The notes below the pieces were generated by a model. That model was given only the letters and a program-made list of their open reading frames with translations, was not told the DNA's origin and searched no databases. From Phocaeicola_A sp963643925 (GTDB lineage: Bacteria > Bacteroidota > Bacteroidia > Bacteroidales > Bacteroidaceae), in contig CAVINS010000044.1 of assembly GCA_963643925.1 (NCBI GenBank), forward strand, positions 1 to 29,400: a DNA stretch of 29,400 bases, written 5' to 3'. Below are positions 24,443 to 29,400 of the stretch, one piece after another; positions within the stretch are counted from its first letter, which is position 1; every line of letters starts with the position of its first letter. The position numbers and the translations under genes were made by a program.

Positions 24443-24490
24443 CCTCCACCAACCCAATCTACAAGAGGCGTGTTGGTGGAGGATTTTTCT
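24443..24490 (+). terminator. Terminator between the GH28 and pepP-like genes
   Basis: CCTCCACCAAC (24443-24453) and GTTGGTGGAGG (24472-24482) form a perfect 11-bp stem, followed by ATTTTTCTTC. It is 180 nt past the GH28 stop, with two smaller hairpins sharing CCCCTTTCGGGAT at 24313-24325 and 24415-24427 between. Confidence 0.8.
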
Positions 24491-24510
24491 TCTTTTTCCA
24501 GGAAAAACCA

Positions 24511-24538
24511 TTTGGTATGGATTATTTCACTAACTTTG
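24511..24538 (+). promoter_or_regulatory. Promoter of the aminopeptidase operon
   Basis: TAACTTTG (24531-24538) is a perfect -7 element. TTTG at 24511-24514 is 16 nt upstream, shorter than the usual 19-21. The ATG at 24565 is 26 nt downstream. Confidence 0.6.
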
Positions 24539-24564
24539 CGAGGTTAAAATTCTAACGACAAGCT

Positions 24565-25950
24565 ATGTTCAAAGCTGATTACACTTCCAGACGCGCCAAG
24601 CTGACCGAGAAAGTCGGCAAGGGCATCATCGTTTTGCTGGGCAACAACGAAGCCCCGTGCAATTACCCTGACAACACCTACAAGTTCCGTCAGGACAGTA
24701 CATTCCTCTATTTCTTCGGCCTCAACCAGGCAGGTCTGGCAGGCGCCATCGACGTGGAGAGCCGGGAGTCATACCTCTTCGGAGACGACGTGACGATGGA
24801 CGACATCATCTGGATGGGACCGCAACCCAGCATCAAGGAACTGGCTGCCTCGGTGGGTGTAACCAACAGCGCTCCGGCCTCGGCTCTGAAGGATTTCGTG
24901 GCAAAGGCCATCCAACAGAAACGACAGGTTCACTTCCTCCCACCCTACCGCTACGACAACATGCTCCACCTGGAAGAGCTCACCGGCATCCGCACCGCGC
25001 ACTTGCAGGCCTACAGCTCGGTGGAGCTGATAAAGGCAGTGGTGGCTCTGCGCTCGGTGAAAGAGCCGTGCGAGATAGAGGAGATAGAGCGCGCCTGCGA
25101 CATAGGCTACGAAATGCACACCACCGCCATGAAGCTATGCAAGCCTGGCGTGAAAGAACAATACATCGCCGGAGTGCTCGACGGCATCGCCTCCTCCTAC
25201 GGCAGCATGGTGTCGTTTGCCACCATCCTCTCGCAACACGGCGAGACGATGCACAACCACAGCCACGACGCCTACCTGGAGACAGGACGCCTGATGCTGA
25301 CCGATGCCGGAGCCGAGACGGAGAACAACTACTGCTCCGACTTCACGCGCACCATCCCCGTGGGCGGCAAGTTCACACAGCGCCAACGGGACGTCTACAG
25401 CATCGTGTTGGCCTGCCACGACCACGCCATCGACTTCGCACACCCGGGCACGACGTGGAAAGAGGTGCATCTGAACGTCAGCAAAGTGTTGGCACAGGGA
25501 CTGAAAGACCTGGGTCTGATGAAAGGCAACGTGGACGACGCGGTGGCAGCAGGCGCTCATGCCCTGTTCATGCCCCACGGACTGGGCCACATGATGGGAA
25601 TGGACGTGCACGACATGGAGAACCTGGGTCAGTGCTACGTAGGCTTCGACGACGAGGTTCGCCCAAGCGACCAGTTTGGCCTGGCTTCGCTGCGCATGGG
25701 ACGCCGCCTGCAGGAAGGCTTCATCATCACCGACGAGCCGGGCTGCTACTTCATCCCCGCCCTCATCGACAAGTGGAGAGCCGAGAAGCTGCACACCGAC
25801 TTCCTCAACTACGACGCCATCGACAAGTTCAAGGACTTCGGCGGCATCCGTCTGGAGGACGACATCCTCATCATCCCCTCAGGCTCGCGGTTCCTCGGGA
25901 AGAAACGCATCCCCATCACCATCGACGAGGTGGAGACCATCATGAAATAA
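24565..25950 (+). CDS. pepP: Xaa-Pro aminopeptidase (M24B, aminopeptidase P type)
   Basis: A 461-aa cytoplasmic metallopeptidase that removes N-terminal residues preceding proline. The N-terminal creatinase-like domain (1 to about 165) includes YPDNTYKFRQDSTFLYFFGL. The pita-bread domain follows, with all metal ligands visible: Asp247 (LTDAGAE), Asp259 (YCSDFTRT), His342 (PHGLGHMMG), Glu391 (TDEPGCYF) and Glu431 (GGIRLEDD). There is no signal peptide. It is separated by 32 nt from an exported C1B peptidase gene, so the two probably form an operon devoted to peptide use, one arm in the cytosol and one outside it. Confidence 0.93.
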   Translation: MFKADYTSRRAKLTEKVGKGIIVLLGNNEAPCNYPDNTYKFRQDSTFLYFFGLNQAGLAGAIDVESRESYLFGDDVTMDDIIWMGPQPSIKELAASVGVTNSAPASALKDFVAKAIQQKRQVHFLPPYRYDNMLHLEELTGIRTAHLQAYSSVELIKAVVALRSVKEPCEIEEIERACDIGYEMHTTAMKLCKPGVKEQYIAGVLDGIASSYGSMVSFATILSQHGETMHNHSHDAYLETGRLMLTDAGAETENNYCSDFTRTIPVGGKFTQRQRDVYSIVLACHDHAIDFAHPGTTWKEVHLNVSKVLAQGLKDLGLMKGNVDDAVAAGAHALFMPHGLGHMMGMDVHDMENLGQCYVGFDDEVRPSDQFGLASLRMGRRLQEGFIITDEPGCYFIPALIDKWRAEKLHTDFLNYDAIDKFKDFGGIRLEDDILIIPSGSRFLGKKRIPITIDEVETIMK

Positions 25951-25982
25951 CATTTAATATAAACACATAATAAACCAAACTC

Positions 25983-27206
25983 ATGAAAAGAAATCTACTG
26001 ATTGCAGCCTTCGGTCTCGTTTGTCTGGGCACTATGGCACAGGACGTGAAGACAGAAGACAAGAAGGAAGAGAAGAAAGAGGAAGGTTTCATCTTCACCA
26101 CCGTGAAGGAGAATCCGATAACATCCGTCAAAAACCAAAACAGAGCCGGCACGTGCTGGTGCTATTCCACGCTCAGTTTCCTGGAGTCTGAGTTGCTGCG
26201 TATGGGCAAAGGCGAGTACGACTTCTCGGAGATGTACACCGTTTACAACACGTACATCGACCGGGCCAAAGCTTCCGTGCGCACTCACGGAGACGTCTCC
26301 TTCGCCGAAGGCGGTTCGTTCTACGACGTCATCTACGGCATGAAGCACTATGGCTTGATTCCCGAGGAGCAGATGCGTCCGGGCGTGACCTACGGCGACA
26401 CCCTCTCCAACCACACCGAGCTCTCTGCCGTGACGAACGCTTACGTGGGCGCCATCGCCAAAGGCGAACAGAAAAAACTGCAGATGACCCCCGACCACCA
26501 GCCCCTGTGGGTGAAGGGCCTGACAGGCATCTACGACGCATACCTGGGCAAACGTCCCGAGACCTTCGAGTACAACGGCAAGACATACACACCGATGTCG
26601 TTCTACGAGTCTACCGGACTGAATGCCGACGACTACGTGTCGCTCACCTCCTACACACACCATCCGTTCTACGAGAAGTTCGTGATCGAGGTGCAGGACA
26701 ACTGGCGCTGGGGACTCTCGTACAACCTGCCTATCGACGAGCTGATGGAGGTGTTCGACTATGCCATCAACAACGGCTACACCATCGCTTGGGGTGCCGA
26801 CGTGAGCGAGGACGGCTTCACCCGCAACGGACTTGCCGTGATGCCCGACTTGAAGAAGATTCAGGAAACCACCGGTAGCGACATGGCAAAATGGCTGAAA
26901 ATCAGCAATCTGATGAAACGTCCGATAGAGAAGCCCGAACCGCAGTTATGGTGCTCACAAGAGGAGCGTCAGGCAGCCTACGACAACTGGGAGACAACGG
27001 ACGACCACGGCATGCACATCTTCGGCATCGCCAAGGACCAGGAGGGTACGGAATACTACATGGTGAAGAACTCATGGGGCGACACCGGCAAATACCATGG
27101 CATCTGGTATGCATCGAAAGCCTTCGCCCGCTACAAGACGATGAACATCATCGTTCACAAGAATGCCATCCCCAAGGCTATCGCCAAGAAGTTGGGCATC
27201 AAATAA
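25983..27206 (+). CDS. pepC: Secreted C1B cysteine peptidase (aminopeptidase C / bleomycin hydrolase family)
   Basis: A 407-aa papain-fold peptidase of the bleomycin-hydrolase family. Unlike the cytosolic enzymes of firmicutes and yeast, it has a signal peptide (MKRNLLIAAFGLVCLGTMAQ) and a highly charged spacer (KTEDKKEEKKEEG) before the catalytic domain, so it should act in the periplasm or outside. Active-site residues are all present: Gln52 and Cys58 in NQNRAGTCWCYSTLSF, His342 in DDHGMHIFG and Asn363 in MVKNSWGD. Length is slightly shorter than the classical enzyme (about 450 aa). The N-terminal Gln after the predicted cleavage site is typical of Bacteroides SPI signals. It follows pepP in a likely operon and is closed by a strong terminator. 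Confidence 0.92.
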   Translation: MKRNLLIAAFGLVCLGTMAQDVKTEDKKEEKKEEGFIFTTVKENPITSVKNQNRAGTCWCYSTLSFLESELLRMGKGEYDFSEMYTVYNTYIDRAKASVRTHGDVSFAEGGSFYDVIYGMKHYGLIPEEQMRPGVTYGDTLSNHTELSAVTNAYVGAIAKGEQKKLQMTPDHQPLWVKGLTGIYDAYLGKRPETFEYNGKTYTPMSFYESTGLNADDYVSLTSYTHHPFYEKFVIEVQDNWRWGLSYNLPIDELMEVFDYAINNGYTIAWGADVSEDGFTRNGLAVMPDLKKIQETTGSDMAKWLKISNLMKRPIEKPEPQLWCSQEERQAAYDNWETTDDHGMHIFGIAKDQEGTEYYMVKNSWGDTGKYHGIWYASKAFARYKTMNIIVHKNAIPKAIAKKLGIK

Positions 27207-27247
27207 GACATTCTTACCTATCATATATAAGGTATAAGTAGAAAGCC

Positions 27248-27290
27248 AACCGGGGCTGCGTCGCCACAAAGAAGCGACACAGCCCCGGTT
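27248..27290 (+). terminator. Terminator after the C1B peptidase gene
   Basis: AACCGGGGCTG (27248-27258) and CAGCCCCGGTT (27280-27290) form an 11-bp perfect stem, continued by GTCGC (27260-27264) / GCGAC (27274-27278). Only a weak pyrimidine tail (CTCTATTT) follows, but the stem is very stable. Confidence 0.75.
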
Positions 27291-27329
27291 CTCTATTTGC
27301 GGCCCCAGCGGGAGCACCGGACAGGGAAC

Positions 27330-27357
27330 AAAAAAAGAGACTGCGTAAGCAATCTCT
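27330..27357 (-). terminator. Terminator of tRNA-Glu
   Basis: Read on the minus strand: AGAGATTGC pairs with GCAGTCTCT (one G-U) around a TTAC loop, followed by seven T (27336-27330). It begins 6 nt after the tRNA CCA end. Confidence 0.85.
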
Positions 27358-27362
27358 TCATT

Positions 27363-27437
27363 TGGTAGCGCCTACGGGAATCGAACCCGTGTTCCATGCG
27401 TGAGAGGCATGTGTCCTAGCCGCTAGACGAAAGCGCC
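27363..27437 (-). tRNA. tRNA-Glu (anticodon CTC)
   Basis: A 75-nt cloverleaf on the minus strand. The 5' GGCGCTT pairs with AGGCGCT (two G-U), with discriminator A and encoded CCA. The anticodon arm is CATGC-CTCTCAC-GCATG with anticodon CTC, decoding GAG. The T arm contains GGTTCGATTCC flanked by ACGG/CCGT. It has its own promoter and terminator, so it is a single-gene unit. Confidence 0.95.
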
Positions 27438-27458
27438 ATATCTTTTTCTAAGACGCTG

Positions 27459-27490
27459 CAAAGGTAGAGGTTATATTCGAACCGTGCAAG
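27459..27490 (-). promoter_or_regulatory. Promoter of tRNA-Glu
   Basis: Minus strand TACCTTTG (27466-27459) is a perfect -7 element. CTTG (27490-27487), one mismatch from TTTG, lies exactly 20 nt upstream. The tRNA 5' end is 22 nt from the -7 box. Confidence 0.75.
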
Positions 27491-27627
27491 CATTCTGCCG
27501 TATTTTTTCGAAAAAAGTTTCATCGAAGTATGGCGGAGCATTTGCCAGACAGAGCTATACCACTGACAATGTGCGGCTTAATAGGCGAACCAGGAGAAGC
27601 GACAAAATAAAAATATGGCTTCAACCG

Positions 27628-27657
27628 CTTGCTCTAAAGAAAAAAGGCGTACCTTTG
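27628..27657 (+). promoter_or_regulatory. Promoter of the small porin-like gene
   Basis: TACCTTTG (27650-27657) is a perfect -7 element, with CTTG (27628-27631) 18 nt upstream as an imperfect -33. The predicted leader to the ATG at 27718 is about 55 nt and A/T-rich, like those of highly expressed Bacteroides genes. Confidence 0.68.
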
Positions 27658-27717
27658 CAAACGTTTTTAAAGAAGAGTAGAAATTTTCTAATCATTAATC
27701 ATCAAACACAAAAGATT

Positions 27718-28425
27718 ATGAAAAAATTAGTATTGTTTGTTGTTGCAATCGCTGCTACAGTGAGCACGTTTGCACAGTCTCCCGTAGGAACATTCTCTAT
27801 CACTCCGAAAGTAGGTTTCAACGCTGCCAACATCACCGGCAAGGATTTCGATGAAAGCTACAACAGCCCCCTCATCGATTTGAACGCTACTGCCAGCACG
27901 ACTCTTGGTGTTGTAGTAGGTGCCGAGGGCGCTTACCAGGTTACAGACAGATTCGCCGTGTCTGCCGGTCTTATCTATTCCCAGCAAGGTGCCGAGAGAG
28001 GTTCAAGCGTTGAAATGGAAATTGGAGAAAAATCAAAGTTCGAGGATAACTCCAAATTGGCTCTGGGCTATCTGAACGTGCCTATCTTGGCAAACTTCTA
28101 CGTATACAAAGGACTTGCCGTGAAAGCCGGCATCCAACCGGGTTTCCTGCTCTCAGCAAAGAATGAGAACGACCTGACTTATACCGGAGCATTCGCTACC
28201 TCTAATTCGGACAACACCAAATCCGTTGACGTAAAAGACATCTGCAACAAATTCGATTTCTCTATCCCTGTAGGTGTTTCTTACGACTTCCCCTGCGGCA
28301 TCGTGCTCGACCTTCGTTACAACATCGGCCTCACCAAAATCGGTAAGGACATGGAAGGTTACAAGCCCGAGAGCAAGAACAGCGTGTTCCAGCTGACAAT
28401 CGGCTACAAGCTCCCTCTCAACTAA
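27718..28425 (+). CDS. Small outer-membrane beta-barrel (porin family, OMP_b-brl type)
   Basis: A 235-aa outer-membrane protein. I chose the ATG at 27718, not the frame opening at 27484, because it follows a good promoter and starts a clean signal peptide (MKKLVLFVVAIAATVSTFAQ); the earlier start would put 78 unlikely residues before it and include the promoter. The mature part has PKVGFNAANITGKDF and YQVTDRFAVSAGLIYSQQGA, patterns usual in the PF13568-type eight-stranded barrels of Bacteroidota, and ends QLTIGYKLPLN. The last strand lacks a terminal Phe but has alternating aromatic residues. Such proteins are often abundant; the ligand or structural role is unknown. Codon use is more A/T-rich than in the neighbours. 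Confidence 0.87.
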   Translation: MKKLVLFVVAIAATVSTFAQSPVGTFSITPKVGFNAANITGKDFDESYNSPLIDLNATASTTLGVVVGAEGAYQVTDRFAVSAGLIYSQQGAERGSSVEMEIGEKSKFEDNSKLALGYLNVPILANFYVYKGLAVKAGIQPGFLLSAKNENDLTYTGAFATSNSDNTKSVDVKDICNKFDFSIPVGVSYDFPCGIVLDLRYNIGLTKIGKDMEGYKPESKNSVFQLTIGYKLPLN

Positions 28426-29100
28426 TGGGAAACCAGTGACCGGGTCTGGCAACAGGCTCCGCGTTCACACATCGCAATACATTTCGCCCGGCTCTTGTTC
28501 CATTCGAGAGGCGGGCGAACTCGTTCTGTCAGGCTCTGGTCCGGGATGCGTCTCCTGTCAAGAGCTTTATGCAGAGCCAGCTGCGTGCTGCCGCCAAGAA
28601 CTACGACGAGGGAGGAGAGAGCCGACATCCAACCTCGGCGGAGAGAAGCTGCCCAAGCGGGAGGCGCTTTACTACAGAAACGGAATATCGCCTTTCCACC
28701 CTACTTGACCCGAGGATTTTCTTCAGTCGGGGACGATATGGGGAGTCGTTTCCTCCCGGTGGAGGGCAAAAGCGGAAAGAAAGACGGTGCCATAATAGTC
28801 GTTCGCCCCTGTTGACTTCGCCTCCGCTTTTCGAGATTCGGGAGGGTGGAAGGACTCGTTTCGGGGTCTGGAGTCAGGTTGATGAAATTGTAAATAAAAA
28901 TGCACGATGAGGAAAATGTTTTTTCTCGGTCCGAGAAATCCGGATTCCCGCCCGGAACGTGTGTAAGCCCTGCCGGTTAAGCGCTGTCCCTTGAGGTTTA
29001 CGATGCAAAGGTACTGCGTCGGGAAGCGGGCAGTCGTGGGTTAAGGGCGGATGCGGTTGTTTCGGGGCGGATTTTGTAGGATTTGGTAGTTTGGCGCAGG
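28426..29100. other. Long non-coding stretch at the right end
   Basis: About 675 bp without a credible gene. Several 60-113-codon open frames overlap on both strands (for example plus 28495-28815, minus 28422-28628). They are rich in Arg, Ser and Cys and have no domain, as expected from GC-rich non-coding DNA. Two symmetric elements stand out: TTCTCGG-T-CCGAGAA at 28923-28937 and the adjacent palindrome AATCCGGATT. Together with the left end of the window, the texture suggests dispersed Bacteroides intergenic sequence, which I cannot confirm without a search. Confidence 0.5.
29006..29013 (-). promoter_or_regulatory. Orphan -7 promoter element
   Basis: Minus strand TACCTTTG is a perfect -7 match but has no clear -33 and points leftward into 400-500 bp without a gene. 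It may be chance, a remnant, or the start of a non-coding RNA. Confidence 0.3.
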
Positions 29101-29304
29101 TTAGCGTAGGTTGAAGGTGGTTTGTCCTCCGGACAGTTTCTCGTGTCTGTCCTTGTTCGCACCCTTGGTCTTCATCTGTAGCTGCCAGTCGAAGAGCGTT
29201 TCATGCTCCAGCGCGTCGTGTTCCCGGGCGGGTTTCATGATTGCCTCAATCAGATGGGTCAGTTGGGCCTTTCCTATGCCCGAAGGGCCAATGAGATGGC
29301 CCAT
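29101..29304 (-). CDS. Doubtful short ORF, possible gene remnant
   Basis: The minus-strand frame is open from 29376 to the TAA at 29101-29103. The first ATG at 29304 gives 67 aa, and the frame can be read upstream to a TAG at 29379-29377. Unlike nearby random frames, it has balanced composition and protein-like texture (GHLIGPSGIGKAQLTHLIEA, LEHETLFDWQLQMKTKGAN). GPSGIGKA resembles a Walker A loop ending in Ala instead of Ser/Thr, in a protein too short to be an NTPase. No promoter or family was recognised. It may be a fragment of a larger gene or a dispersed repeat. Confidence 0.3.
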   Translation of the reverse strand: MGHLIGPSGIGKAQLTHLIEAIMKPAREHDALEHETLFDWQLQMKTKGANKDRHEKLSGGQTTFNLR

Positions 29305-29400
29305 TTGGCCACATATCTCGTAAATATTGTTGTCCGAGTAAATTGGTAAACGTACTATTTTCCGCCCACGATTACTCTAACCGCCTGTAGAAAGACGGTC

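Noticed and set aside
27484..27717. N-terminal extension of the small porin
   Set aside because: It would bury the promoter at 27628-27657 inside the gene and place 78 residues before a perfect signal peptide.
29101..29304. Walker A ATPase
   Set aside because: GPSGIGKA looks like a P-loop, but Ala replaces Ser/Thr, no Walker B is present and the frame is only 67 codons.

Overview
The window looks like a chromosomal segment of a gut-type Bacteroidales bacterium (Bacteroides, Phocaeicola or a close relative), with fairly high GC for that group. The evidence is a SusC/SusD pair, lipoproteins with SPII-type leaders, a Bacteroides-type EF-G paralog, a DUF4827-like lipoprotein beside a glmM-like gene, and many promoters of the Bacteroidota form (-33 TTTG, -7 TAnnTTTG) in place of -35/-10 boxes. 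No prophage, insertion sequence, CRISPR array or complete conjugative module is visible.

Layout. 1-510: non-coding DNA, then a very good Bacteroides promoter and a leader of about 195 nt. 511-6446: a three-gene outer-membrane nutrient-uptake operon (susC-like, susD-like, aromatic-rich surface lipoprotein) closed by a strong terminator. 6690-9816 (minus): a FadL/OmpP1-type barrel and, upstream of it, a secreted low-complexity W/Y/H- then R/S/G-rich protein. 10185-11327 (plus): hemW, meeting glmM tail to tail on a shared CTAG. 11324-19769 (minus): a long housekeeping block of glmM, a DUF4827-like lipoprotein, a NrnA-like DHH phosphoesterase, a ComEC-family membrane protein, rpe, rny, zapA, a small coiled-coil gene and an unknown 209-aa protein. 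19770-20297: a repeat-rich intergenic stretch with a 22-bp-period array of ACAATCGATTGT palindromes. 20298-22457 (minus): an EF-G paralog whose G-motifs lack canonical catalytic residues. 22821-24263: a secreted GH28 pectinase. 24565-27206: a peptidase pair (Xaa-Pro aminopeptidase, secreted C1B peptidase). 27363-27437 (minus): tRNA-Glu(CUC). 27718-28425: a small beta-barrel outer-membrane protein. 28426-29400: mostly non-coding DNA with one doubtful ORF.

How the genes fit together: the SusC/D trio, GH28 enzyme, exported peptidase, FadL-like barrel and small porin-like protein form an envelope/nutrient-acquisition set. The middle block is RNA turnover (rny, NrnA), cell division (zapA and a coiled-coil neighbour), cell-wall precursor synthesis (glmM), heme handling (hemW) and DNA uptake (ComEC core). 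The items most worth a second look are the EF-G paralog with an altered GTPase centre, the phased palindrome array, the nested hairpin plus U-run between zapA and rny, and the aromatic-rich third gene of the SusC/D operon.
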